In this document: positions 22,756 to 33,242 of the stretch, piece by piece | How positions within the stretch are numbered: the first letter of the stretch is position 1 | Layout: each line of letters starts with the position of its first letter | Assembly (NCBI GenBank): GCA_004519485.1 | Contig: CP038108.1 | Location: forward strand, 744,001 to 808,000 | Direction of reading: 5' to 3' | Length of the DNA: 64,000 bases | DNA from: Nannochloropsis oceanica | Lineage: Eukaryota; Sar; Eustigmatophyceae; Eustigmatales; Monodopsidaceae | Made by a program: the position numbers and the translations under genes | The notes under the pieces: model-generated | Seen by the model: only the letters and a program-made list of their open reading frames with translations | Database searches by the model: none | What the model was told of the DNA's origin: nothing

Positions 22756-22905
22756 GCAGACTCCTCTTCTTCCTTCGCGTTTCTACTCGTAATCCCACCC
22801 ACACACCTCACTCTGACCCTGCCTGCCTCCCTTCCTACGCGTTCGCTATTTGTACGTACCTCCCTCAGGGATGTTGACGTATTTGGTGGCAAGAATAAGC
22901 TTCAT
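21594..22905 (-). CDS. RPL9: 60S ribosomal protein L9 (uL6)
   Basis: Three exons: 22905-22860 (MKLILATKYVNIPEG), 22352-21878 and 21660-21594, total 588 bases, 195 residues. Introns of 507 and 217 bases both begin GTACGT and interrupt in phases 1 and 2. The joined protein is collinear with uL6: VTVKGPRGELSR, FKHLNL, RYxMRFVYAHFPIN type core (KMRFVYAHFPINVS), VRNFLGEKRVRRVE, LKGNDLTTVS and the C-terminal DIRKFLDGIYVSHKG. uL6 lies at the base of the P-stalk in the large subunit. The ends fit the known length exactly. Intron 1 carries an AGC repeat near 22717-22752. Divergent from the Rieske oxygenase gene. Confidence 0.97.
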
Positions 22906-23663
22906 CTTTGCCTATGTCGATGTGAGGTGGGGGTTGGGGAGGGGAAGAAGATGGGGGCATGTGAGAATGATGCTGAAGATTGTTTGGGGCCCAGACAAGC
23001 AAAGCCAGCCAGGGCGGCTTGACAGCCACATGCTCAGACTCATGCAAATACAGGCATATTTACATTGCTAGGCTTGGGTGGCTTTCTAATGCATGATTAA
23101 GAAGGCTTCGCCCCTTCATCATCGCCTCCCACCGCTCTTTCGGCTCCCCTCTCGTCCATCGAGTCGTGATGAGTCTGAACTGAGGGGACGTGGAGAGGCT
23201 CAGAGTTTCAAGCATGCACTGCATATGAATACATATCTCCCTGCACGTCGACTGCCCAAGCTGGAGAGCATGGAAAAGACCGTGGAAAGGCATAGCGAGG
23301 CGAGGAGAAAGAATGAATGCTGGCCACGGAGGAGCGGCTGGGAGGCATTAACGGCGGGCCTCGGTCCACAAGCGCTTGCCTTGCCTGCTCGCCTCCCCCT
23401 CGCTACTTTCTTCTCTGAGCGCGCAATGGAACACGCATGTGTGATTTTGTTTTGGGAGAATGGGGGGCGGGCTTTGTACTTATGTGTTGTGGACAGCCAT
23501 TGGCAGGTAGGGCACAATTTGGAGATGCAACACTCGTTGACGCTTTCCTTCACCCACTTTCACATGCTGCCCCTGTCCGCCTTGTTTCCCAGCAAACCAG
23601 CAGACTTCTCATAGCCTCGTTCGAGCTGCTGTGTCGAGTATCACACAGTAAACGCACACGACC
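22906..23663. promoter_or_regulatory. Divergent intergenic region RPL9 / Rieske oxygenase
   Basis: A 758-base region that must hold both promoters. Overlapping open frames around 23093-23614 lack any family signature and are taken as spurious. Confidence 0.4.
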
Positions 23664-25471
23664 ATGCCGCGTCCTGCGCTCCTCCTTCTCATAAGTCTCG
23701 CCCTGACAAGCACCATCACAACCACCGCCTTCTCTACCCCCCGCGTCAGCCCGCTCTTCCGTAGTCTCTTCCCCTCTCAAGGGAAGACACCTACCACGAC
23801 CCCTCCCAAGGCGGTCGGACCCTTTGCGACCATCGAGCAACCTGCCCCCATCACCACCTCCGCACCAGTAGCAGCAAGCGTGCCGTCCACCTCCACGTCG
23901 CTGCAGCCCTTTGGTGGTGCTCAAGGGAGCGGTGCTCCGATCGACTGGTGGCGGCAATGGTGAGTGTGTGTGTCCTTCTCAGACGAGCTTTCTCCCCTCA
24001 AGCTTCTAGACTCAAGGATACTGAAGAGTACTATGAGCGATCAATGGAAAACCTGATAGCTAGATTTGAAATATTTGCCCCTCCCTCTCTCCTTTCCCGC
24101 CCTCCCTCCCCTACCTCCAGGTACCCTATGGCCTTCCTGGACGACCTGGACCCGAAACGTCCCACGCAAGTCGAACTTCTTGGCAAGCTCTTCGTTATTT
24201 GGGCCGACCACGACAAAACCTGGCATGCATTTGAAGACCAGTGCCCTCATCGTCTCGCCCCCCTCTCCGAAGGGCGGATCGATGAGCGTGGGAACCTGCA
24301 ATGCGCCTATCACGGTTGGTCTTTCTCCGGACAGGGTGGTAACGTCAACATCCCCCAAGCCGAACCTGAGATCAAAGCAGTCGCTGAACGCTCGAGCCGC
24401 GCCTGCGCGAAAGTTGTTCCCCTCATGGTCGCTCAGGGTATGGCGTGGCTGTGGCCTGACAATAGTCTGGAAGGGATGGAAGCGTCTCGAGGGGTGTTGC
24501 CCAGCACGGTGCCCGAATTGAACGACCCGAGTTTCATCAAGGGGGCGTGGGTGACGAGAGATTTGATGTATGGCTACGATACGTTGGTTGAGAATGTGGT
24601 AGACCCGGCCCATGTCCCTTTTGCCCACCATGGGGTGCAAGCCCAACGGTCGATGGCCATGCCTTTGAATGTCAGCTTAAATCACGTTGGGCGGGAAGGC
24701 GTATTTTTGTCCCTCCCCCGGCTGGCCAACAGCACGATTGAGTTCCATGCCCCGACGCGGCTGCATTACCAGTTTGATTTCTCCGGCTTCTTCGCACGGA
24801 TCCCTTTCATGAAGTGGTCGTGGGCGATTGAAAAGAAGCTGCGAAGGCTGCCACCTGACACTCCTCCCCGGTCATCCCTCGTCTCGTACACCATTCCGGT
24901 CGGCCCCGGGAGGAGTCGAATTCTGGCGCTCTTTCCCCGAAATTTCTTCGCGATGAACAAGCCAAGGTGGATGGATCACTTGGAGAGGAATGCGGTACTG
25001 GACGGGGATTTGGTGTTTTTGCACGGTCAAGAACGCGAAATGCGACGGCCGGAATTGAAGTGGGAGGAGAACATCGACCGGGCGTTTTATATGCCGACTA
25101 AAAGCGATGAGGGCGTGCGGGCTTTCAGGCAGTGGATTGTCAAGTGGGGAGGGGGAGGGCCTAGGTGGGCGGAGGGTGTGGATCCCTCCCTACCTCCCCG
25201 GAGTGTGGATAGAGAGTTTTTGATGGATCGGTACAATCAACACACGAAGCAGTGCTCGGCGTGCAAAGGCGCTTTGCAGAACATTCGGATTTTGAAAGGA
25301 GTGATGACTGTAGGGGCCCTGGTGTGCGCAACGGCCGTGTGGACCCCGCGTCCCGCGAAGATGCTCGCGAAGATTTTGGGGGCGGGTCTGGCCCAGCTGA
25401 TGGTGGCCTGGCAGTGTGTTAGGCTAGAGAAGCGGATGGTGTTTATTGATTATATTCATGCCGAGAAATAG
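23664..25471 (+). CDS. Plastid Rieske oxygenase of the PAO/TIC55/PTC52 family
   Basis: Two exons, 23664-23959 and 24121-25471, joined in phase 2 (donor GTGAGT, acceptor TCCAG); 548 residues. The junction restores QWYPMAFLDDLDP, the family motif entering the Rieske domain. The N-terminus is a signal peptide ending TTAF, followed by a Pro/Thr/Ser-rich transit region. The Rieske 2Fe-2S ligands are CPHR and CAYHGWSF. The mononuclear iron site is NVVDPAHVPFAHHG. Near the C-terminus CSACKGAL supplies the CxxC of the plastid subgroup, followed by hydrophobic segments. Known members oxidise pheophorbide a in chlorophyll breakdown or related tetrapyrroles; which substrate applies here cannot be told. 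Confidence 0.9.
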
Positions 25472-26899
25472 GGAGGTAGGGATGAAGTGAAGATCGAGAA
25501 ATGAGAGTTGTGTGACACAGTGTTGCTTGATAATGTTTTTGGGGGTGTTATGGGGGGGATGAGAGAAGGTAGGGGAAGACGACGACGAGAACGAGCACGT
25601 ATGATCTTCCCCTCCGCTCCCACGTGTACAGCTGCTACAGCAGGAAAACACCAGTAGCGGAAAAAGGCGGAAGAAAAAGAAGAAATATGCAGAAGCACCT
25701 TCAAGATAAATTAGAGAATATGAAGAGGAAGAGCGGAGAGGAGGATGAGGAAAATAAGGAGGAGACGATGACAAGGACGACGAAAAAGATCAGGGCGAAA
25801 AGAGGGTTTCTAAAAAGAGTGAGTGCCTCAATTCTCTGGTTTAGCGAAGTAGATTTGTCTGTATGTGTGAGAGAGATTGCGAGAAAGTGTGCCGCTTACC
25901 ATCATCTTGCTCTAGGGGCGCTATCTCAATCTCTCGTCGGGTGATTTATGACGTGTAAAGAATGATGAAAAGAATGAAGAAGAGTGGAAGTCTGGGAAGA
26001 CGTCCAACTGTGACCAAGCTTTTTAACTTTCTATATTTTCAACTCTTTTGTAGGTGCTGTGTCTTGTCTTGCCTTGCTTTGCCTCAAAATTAGTTAGATC
26101 TCGCCGCGACCTCAATTCACGCATGCAAAGCAGACAAAAAACGAAGTCTTGGAGTTCCGAGCGTTGCAGCAGCAGCAGCAGCAGCAGCCGCTGCCACTAT
26201 CACATGATAAAAACAAAATAAGCCGCGCTTCCATGCTACCCCCAAAATCATATCTTCTCCATTCTTTCTCTCAAGTCGTCGCCCTCCTCCTCGTCCTCCT
26301 TCTCGTCTTCCTCTAACCTTACACTGAGCCGTTATCAGAAATTAATTCAACGTTAACGGCGGCATCTAATGCAAAACAGCAGTAGCAGCACCCACAGCTA
26401 TATAAACGCCGACGTCGTCATTGTCTTCATCCTAGCCCTGGAAAAACTAATGCAGGCATCTCAAAAAACATGCAACTGATTAAAAGACAAACTACTTACT
26501 TACTTAAAGCATGTGTCCAGGAGCAAACCTACCTTCTACCACAATGTGCACCAAACACGATTTTTGAATACCATGTACACACGTTACGTGTGGCGCAAAG
26601 ACATGCAGACAGATGGACGCAAAATGATTTTCATTCCACTTTCAAACCTTTCACTTAAATCCATTTACTTAACCCGTGACACGCTTTCTTGCATTCCCAC
26701 ATTTCTTGTTGTCTTTTTCCACCCTTCGACGAATCTCACTCAGCCCACGAAAACACAAATCGATACCACGCTTACAACCAATCACACTTGAACAAAACAA
26801 CACGAGTCTAAAACACCAAGAAACAAAGAGAACACTCAGCACACAGAGACATAATTATTGAACATGGAGGACCCCTCCCCTCCCTCTCCCTCCTCAAGC
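25472..26899. other. Convergent intergenic region, Rieske oxygenase / pyruvate kinase
   Basis: About 1.4 kb of A/T-richer sequence with a short CAG run near 26167 and a TATATAAA-like string near 26400. It is longer than needed for two 3' UTRs. Open frames are short and unsupported. No gene or structured RNA recognised. Confidence 0.4.
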
Positions 26900-28606
26900 T
26901 TAAATCGTGTTCAAGTTCTTATCTCCACCCACCACCCAATCCTCCGGCCCGGACGCAGGCACCACCCTAATTACATTTGCCACGCCAGGAGAGCCAAAAG
27001 GCAACCCCGCCGTGACCACCAAAAGGTCATCCGGACGGTTCGCCAGTCCCTTGTCCGTCGCCACGCTACAAATCTTCCTCAACACATCCGGAAAGGTCTC
27101 GTGCTCTGCCCTCGTTTCAACCGCCGCAGGATACACCCCCCAAGTCAAGGCCAAGGCACGCGCCGTCTCAATTTCAGGGGTAATCGCCAAGATCGGCACG
27201 CCTGGCCGACCCATTGAAGCACGCAACACCGTGGTCCCTCGTGCTGTGAACACGACCAGAGCACACGCCCCAATGGTGGCAGCGATTTCCCGCGCCGCGT
27301 TGGTGATGGCATCGGTTGCCGATTTCTCCAAACGTTGGGGATTGGATCGCGCAAGGTTCTTACGGTAAGCCTTATCTTCTTCCACGCGCAGAATGACCCT
27401 CTGCTGCATCATCACCGATTCCACAGGGAACTTGCCCGCGGCCGATTCCGCGCTCAACATGATCGCGTCTGCACCGTCATAGATGGCAGTAGCCACGTCA
27501 GAGGCTTCCGCACGGGTTGGAGTGGGAGATTCAATCATGCTCTCGAGCATCTGAGTGGCCACCACGACGGGCCTGCCGTACTTTCGGCATTTCTCAATGA
27601 TCTGCTTCTGGATGACAGGCACGTCTTCCGGTCGCATCTCCACCCCGAGATCTCCACGCGCAACCATAATTCCGTCCGATAGCATAATTATATCGTCGAC
27701 CACTCCTTCCTGGACGGCGGAGGGCTTCTCCAATTTCGCCATGATCTTCGCCTTATTCCCCACGAGCGTCCGAAGCTCCGCAATGTCCTGCGGCTGCTGC
27801 ACGAACGAAAGTGCCACCCAGTCCACGCCAATCGACAACGCAAAATCCAGATCTTTCCGATCCTTGGGCGTCAATGCCGAGATGGGCAAGACAACCGAAG
27901 GGGTGTTCACCCCCTTCCTGTTCGACAGGGCCCCTCCGACATTCACCAGTGTGTCCACAAAACCCTCCCCCTTTTTCGTAACAGTCATCCGCAGCTTCCC
28001 GTCATCCAACAAAAGCGTGTCCCCGTTTTGCAAGGTATTAATAATCTCGGGATGGGGCAAATTGACCCTCATCGAATCCCCTGGCTCATCGCTCAGGTCA
28101 AATCGAAACGACTGTCCGTCCACCAAGATCACCTTATCATGCTCAAACGTCCCTACGCGAAGCTTTGGCCCCTGTAAATCCGCTAAAATGGCAATTGGGT
28201 GATTGAACTTCACTTCAAGCCCTCGAATAATGTCCAACAACGCCTTTTTTTCTTCGTGCGCGCCATGGGAAAAGTTGAGACGGAACACATCTACGCCGGC
28301 AAGGAACAGTTTCTCTATCATCTCCTCTGTGTTGGAGACGGGCCCTAGGGTTGCCAACTGCTTTGTGCTCTTCGTCCATCTTCGTTGCTCCGAGAGCTTG
28401 CGCTTGTATTCGTTGTCAACGTCCGGATGTGAGACCATACGCAAAGGAATCCCAACACAACTCCTGCTGCTGCTGCTCGACGTGAGGCTGCTGGGGCGGG
28501 CAGCCAGAGTCAAGGGGCGGACGGGCATTACGAAGGCTGAGGTGGTGCTTGCACACAAGGCAGTGGTTGCGGCCAAGAGACCCAGCATGCTTGTCGGAGG
28601 TGCCAT
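26900..28606 (-). CDS. PYK: Plastid-targeted pyruvate kinase
   Basis: Single-exon frame of 568 residues from the ATG at 28606. A signal peptide (MLGLLAATTALCAS) ends in the plastid motif TSAF, followed by a Ser/Arg-rich transit peptide; the mature enzyme starts around residue 75. Catalytic features are VFRLNFSHG, ADLQGPKLR, the active-site signature IMAKLEKPSAV with its Lys, VARGDLGVEM for metal binding, and TQMLESM with PTPTRAEASDVA. The C-terminal domain is complete (VVFTARGTTVLRAS, LLVVTAGLPFG). It converts phosphoenolpyruvate and ADP to pyruvate and ATP, feeding plastid fatty-acid and isoprenoid synthesis. Confidence 0.96.
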   Translation of the reverse strand: MAPPTSMLGLLAATTALCASTTSAFVMPVRPLTLAARPSSLTSSSSSRSCVGIPLRMVSHPDVDNEYKRKLSEQRRWTKSTKQLATLGPVSNTEEMIEKLFLAGVDVFRLNFSHGAHEEKKALLDIIRGLEVKFNHPIAILADLQGPKLRVGTFEHDKVILVDGQSFRFDLSDEPGDSMRVNLPHPEIINTLQNGDTLLLDDGKLRMTVTKKGEGFVDTLVNVGGALSNRKGVNTPSVVLPISALTPKDRKDLDFALSIGVDWVALSFVQQPQDIAELRTLVGNKAKIMAKLEKPSAVQEGVVDDIIMLSDGIMVARGDLGVEMRPEDVPVIQKQIIEKCRKYGRPVVVATQMLESMIESPTPTRAEASDVATAIYDGADAIMLSAESAAGKFPVESVMMQQRVILRVEEDKAYRKNLARSNPQRLEKSATDAITNAAREIAATIGACALVVFTARGTTVLRASMGRPGVPILAITPEIETARALALTWGVYPAAVETRAEHETFPDVLRKICSVATDKGLANRPDDLLVVTAGLPFGSPGVANVIRVVPASGPEDWVVGGDKNLNTI

Positions 28607-29561
28607 CGTAAAAGACCGCTTGTTTCACTCGCTACGAAGTGTGTACGTACGAAGCTGGCTAGGCTGGAATCTGTCTGGCTCGCTCGTTTGCTACAAGACC
28701 CTTGGAAAGACGCTCTTGACTCTGAACGCTGCCTGTCCCTGTGCCAACACCGTCAGAAAGAGAAGGGAAACGTAAATAATGGTCAGGTAGAACCGAGAAT
28801 AGGAAAAAAAAGGCGGGTTGCACCCGACAGCCTGAGCGTGCCGGGCTGCCGGCAGGCCGCTGCATCCTCTTGTTAATAATGAGCGACGACGCGAAGGGGC
28901 AACAATGCGGCGTTATCCTCACAACAGGAGGCAGGAACAGATGGCAAAATAAGAGTCCTAAATCTTACGACACTACAAAAGGGAAAACCCCACAAGCAAT
29001 GCACAAAAATCGGGACATAGAAAGGTGAGGACGAGGACGTACAGCGAGACGCCACAACAAGCCGACGACTACGTTCTCTTCATGCGCGTCGTCGTCGCTT
29101 CTTCCACGCGGCGAGAGCTCAAAAACTTGGGGAGGTTGGTCACCAACCTTGATGGCACAAGTTTGGGAATAGCTGCCTCAAGTCGACGCACTTATTGGAG
29201 GTCAATTTGTTGCTTGAAGGCACTGTGTTGCTTGTCACAGGATCTCTGTCTCATGCTCATCAACGATTGCACTTCTAGCTACAGCCAGGGAGATGAATGA
29301 AAACGAACGGATTTAGGACTTTGCGTGCAACAGCTACGCATTTCGCATCGCTGAAGAAATGTAGGGGATAAATTTATAAGAGCCTTCCGGACATGACAAG
29401 GTGTGTGATCCAAAGCGTAGGAGGCCAGGGCTGGCTTGGAGCTCGTGCGCACACACACCGTGCTCCCTGCACACGATTTCATGTGCTCTTTTGTCGCCGT
29501 CGCATCCTCCTCTCCTCCCACCTCATTTTCCCGCACGCACCCACGCTACAGTACGAGCAGC
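28607..29561. promoter_or_regulatory. Divergent intergenic region pyruvate kinase / TXNDC9
   Basis: About 950 bases between outward-facing starts. No further gene or clear element seen. Confidence 0.4.
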
Positions 29562-30512
29562 ATGGCGAGCAAATTTACGATGGTGGACCCCAACAAGGGG
29601 GATGACCTTCACCAAATCATGGCGCAAACGGTGAACGACCGGGTGGGCAAGGCCGTCGAGGAGCTGCAAGAGAAGCACGACAAGCGGGCCGCAAGTGGAA
29701 AGCCTGCGCAGCAAGACGACACCTCAGTGGACGGACCCACGGGCAGTACGTACCGGCAAGTTGAAGCCCGCGAGCGAGTGCAGCAGCAGAAGACCGTGGC
29801 GCGATCACGCAAGGCAGAAGAGCAGGCCGTGGCGGCGGCGCGGGAGGAGGAAATCGTGCAGCAACTGCACAAAGCCAACCTGCTTTCGGACGAGGAAGAC
29901 GACGTTGAGGACGAAAATGGGCTAGACGCTGAGTTAAAAATGATTCGAGAGAAACGTATGGCGCAGCTCAAGGCACAACATCAGGAGAAGGCAGAAAATT
30001 TGAGCAAGGGCCACGGGCAGTATCGAGAGATCAGTCAGGACGAGTTCTTACCGGAAGTGACAGGCTCGCGACACGTGCTTGTCCATTTTTATCACAAGGA
30101 CTTTATGCGTTGCAAAATCATGGATAAGCACCTGGCGATTTTGGCGCCAGCGCATGTGGAAGCGAAGTTCTTGAAGATCAATGCGGAGAAAGCTCCGTTC
30201 TTTGTAGGGAAACTGCAAGTGAAAATTCTGCCAACCATAATTTATTTCAAGGAGAGCATTGCGGAGGAGCGGGTGCAGGGGTTCGAGGGACTGACGGAGG
30301 GTATGGCGAAAGGGGCAGAGGACGAGTTCCCGACAAGTGTGTTGGCGACGAAGCTCGCGAACCTTGGCGCGATTGAGTACACGGCGCCGCCGACGTTGGA
30401 GGAACTGAGGAAATTCCAACTGAAGAAGACAATGGGGGCGATTCGCGCGGGTGGTGGAGGGACGTGTTTGTATGATGACGACGAGGATTTTAATGGGGAT
30501 ATTTCGGAGTAG
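29562..30512 (+). CDS. TXNDC9: TXNDC9 / phosducin-like protein 3
   Basis: A 316-residue single-exon protein. The ATG at 29562 (MASKFTMVDP) is preferred to the upstream open frame, which looks like leader. Residues 1 to about 150 form a charged helical region. The thioredoxin-like fold follows, with VLVHFYHKDFMRCKIMDKHL carrying the single Cys in place of CxxC, then KFLKINAEKAPFFV and the cis-proline turn ILPTIIYF. This matches TXNDC9 closely. Family members bind the cytosolic chaperonin TRiC/CCT and modulate folding of actin and tubulin. The C-terminus is acidic (YDDDEDFNGD). Confidence 0.94.
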   Translation: MASKFTMVDPNKGDDLHQIMAQTVNDRVGKAVEELQEKHDKRAASGKPAQQDDTSVDGPTGSTYRQVEARERVQQQKTVARSRKAEEQAVAAAREEEIVQQLHKANLLSDEEDDVEDENGLDAELKMIREKRMAQLKAQHQEKAENLSKGHGQYREISQDEFLPEVTGSRHVLVHFYHKDFMRCKIMDKHLAILAPAHVEAKFLKINAEKAPFFVGKLQVKILPTIIYFKESIAEERVQGFEGLTEGMAKGAEDEFPTSVLATKLANLGAIEYTAPPTLEELRKFQLKKTMGAIRAGGGGTCLYDDDEDFNGDISE

Positions 30513-31094
30513 ATGGACAGAGGGAGGGAGGGAGAGAGAGAGGGGTGACGTTGTAAGTAGGGGAGAAGGAAACGGAAGGGCGAATGCAAGGCAGAATGAC
30601 ATAAGAGAGAGAGAGAAATCACCGTTTGGGATCGTCTTTATATATTTGTTATTTAAGGCTAGGGTTTCTGTGCTAATTTTCTTGCTCGACTTCGTCCTCG
30701 AAATAGTGATAAAAGTACATCCACAGTTAAAACAACATTGATTGTGGTCAATATGGTGCAAGCATTCATCTTTTGTGCCCTCTCTCATCACCAAGGCGGG
30801 GGTAATAGGGGGACCGGGGTTCGACTCGGCACCCATCCATCGGCCTGTCCCCCCTCATACGCATTGGCAGTCCATATCAAATCTGTCGTGTCATCTCTCG
30901 CTCTCTATCCCTCTTCCTCTGTCTACTTTTTATGTCACTAATATATACTCTACTTCATCTACCTCGTCCCCCTAGACAACGGCAACTGAGTATACACCCT
31001 CTGAGTTTCATGTGCACATCTATCATTTTCTGTCACAATCATTCGAGCACACAAAAACAAACATTAAAAACACATCTTCCCATCCTCCCCATTC
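30513..31094. other. Convergent intergenic region, TXNDC9 / Sec14 fusion gene
   Basis: Holds two 3' UTRs. A GGTTCGACTC string at 30818-30827 recalls a tRNA T-loop, but no matching arms exist. Nothing else seen. Confidence 0.5.
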
Positions 31095-33203
31095 CTAATC
31101 AGACTCCTCTTCTTCCCCCTCCATAGCTGCCGCTGCCGCTGTTGCTGTCGCTGCTGCTGCCGCCGCTGCCGCTGCTGTTGCCGCTGCTGCTACCGCTGCT
31201 GCTGCTCCCGCCGCATCAACAATCCCTTTTAGCTGTACTTCAAACGGACTCTTTCCCAAGGGTACCTCGCACGTCCCCCCATATTCCTTTGGCAAAAACT
31301 CCGAGTCAATAAATTCCAACATGGCCCCCTCTCTTATCTCTCGCTCATCCAAAAAAATAATCTTCCGCTTCGTGTCCTCATTCAGCATGGGCTTGATAAA
31401 CCGAAAAATCAGATTAAACCATCCCGGTACAAACACAATCAACATCCGACACGACCGAGCCGGGTAATGGGTGCTTGTCAATCCTACTGCCATCTTCGCA
31501 AAATTTACGACTTCCCCCGTGACATCCGCGAAACTCACGCCCTTTAAATCCATCACCAATGTGACCCTATCCGTCTGTGCCGGCTGCAAGATGCCCCACA
31601 AAAACTCCTGCTGGACGATGATATGCTTGGTCAGGTCCGAGAGATCCACCCCTTGGCGAAGCAGCTCCCCCACTTGGAGCTTCCCGAGGATTTCGTAGAA
31701 ACAGACATGCCCTTGTTTGTCCTTGTAGTGAAATGCTTGTGGGTACATTTTTTTGATTAAATCAAACTTAGGGTGTGGTTGAGAAAGGATATGATCGACG
31801 TTGTTGGCCTTGCGCCAGGCCAACGTCTTGGTCCACCGAGCTTGGGCTTTCTCCACGTCGCCTTTTTCGGCGTTCAGGAAGGTGGGAGGCAGGGGTGGAG
31901 GAAGGGCGGGAGGGAGGGGAGGGGACAGAGAGCTGTCGTCGTCGTTGGCAGCCCGCCAGTCGAGAACGACGAGCTCCCAGCGGTCACACAGCAGGGTGGG
32001 GGGGAGGGAGGACGTGGAGCAGGACAAGAGTGAGGGGAGGCTGGTACAGGACTGCTGCTGCTGCTTCTGATGACGATAAATTCGTACGAAAGCAAGTGAT
32101 TGTTGTAGACCGCTGTAGAGAATGCAGGCCGAGAGGAGAGCGAGGAGAACGTGTACTTCTTCGCAGAGGCGACCAGAGAGGGGTGTGTGGTGGGTGTTGG
32201 GGGAGGCCACGAGGTCGAGGAGGAGGAACAGACCGACGACACCGCTCGGGGGTATATAGTGCTGCAGCAACATTAGAGTGTTTTGAAGCACACTGCTACT
32301 GTTGCTGCCGATGCCTCCAGCAGCAGCAGCAGCAGCAGCAGTGACAGTCGCAGGGGCGCCGAAATGCTTTCGTGGGTCGAGCGTCATCGTCCCCACCTGC
32401 TCAAACCGGACAAACACATCCACATTCTCCCCCGGCATCCCCCCTCTAGTCGGCAACCAGGCCTCCCGTCTCTTCCCATCAAAACCTCCTCCCTCTTCCC
32501 TCCCGCCCTCCCCTTCAACCCAGGCCATGTGCTTCTGAGTTATTTTGAGGCGGCTGCCGTTCGAGAGGGTGATGCGGACAATAGGGCCCTCGTGGGCTTC
32601 CGCCGTGTGCGCTTGGCAAGAGGGGGTGACAAACCCCACGGTCTGACCCCAGTGGACTCGGTGGTGGAGGGAGCGGTGGACGTACTGCTGCTGTCGCTCT
32701 TGTTGCAGGCCGACAGTGGTGGTGTGGGTGGAGGTGACGGAGACTTCCGAGATGCGTGGGGGGGCGTGCTCGATGTCAAAGGTGAGTTCCTGAGAAAGGG
32801 TGGAGGAAGGATGTGATAAGTTATGTACACATGAGTGGTTGGAGGTGTTGACAAGAAAATGTCCATGGGCCACCTACTCTGGGGAGGGAACCCTCCGACA
32901 GGACCAGCTGACACCCGGCGTATGGCACTGACGGTAGAGGTCTCTCTACCCCCTTCCCTCCCTCCCTCCCTTCCCATCCTCATTCCTCTTGCACTCACCT
33001 TCCCACGGCCCACACAATTCAGAAAACCGCCCACGGCATCAATCGTCTCCCGGCGCAAGGCGCTCAGGATGGTGGTTTCAGTCTTGATCCCCTTGCGGGT
33101 GGCGAGCTGGATCCGAATGTCTGTGTCTCCGTAATGGATCTCGGAGTGCAGCATGTCATCGTGGGGGGGAAGGAAAGAGACGCTCATCTCTCCCTGTGTT
33201 GTT

Positions 33204-33242
<39 letters not shown>

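Noticed and set aside
23093-23614. A 173-codon plus-strand frame upstream of the Rieske oxygenase
   Set aside because: No family signature, and the antisense frame is equally open; treated as promoter sequence.
30818-30827. GGTTCGACTC string resembling a tRNA T-loop
   Set aside because: Flanking bases do not form a five-pair T-stem, and no acceptor, D or anticodon arm fits upstream.
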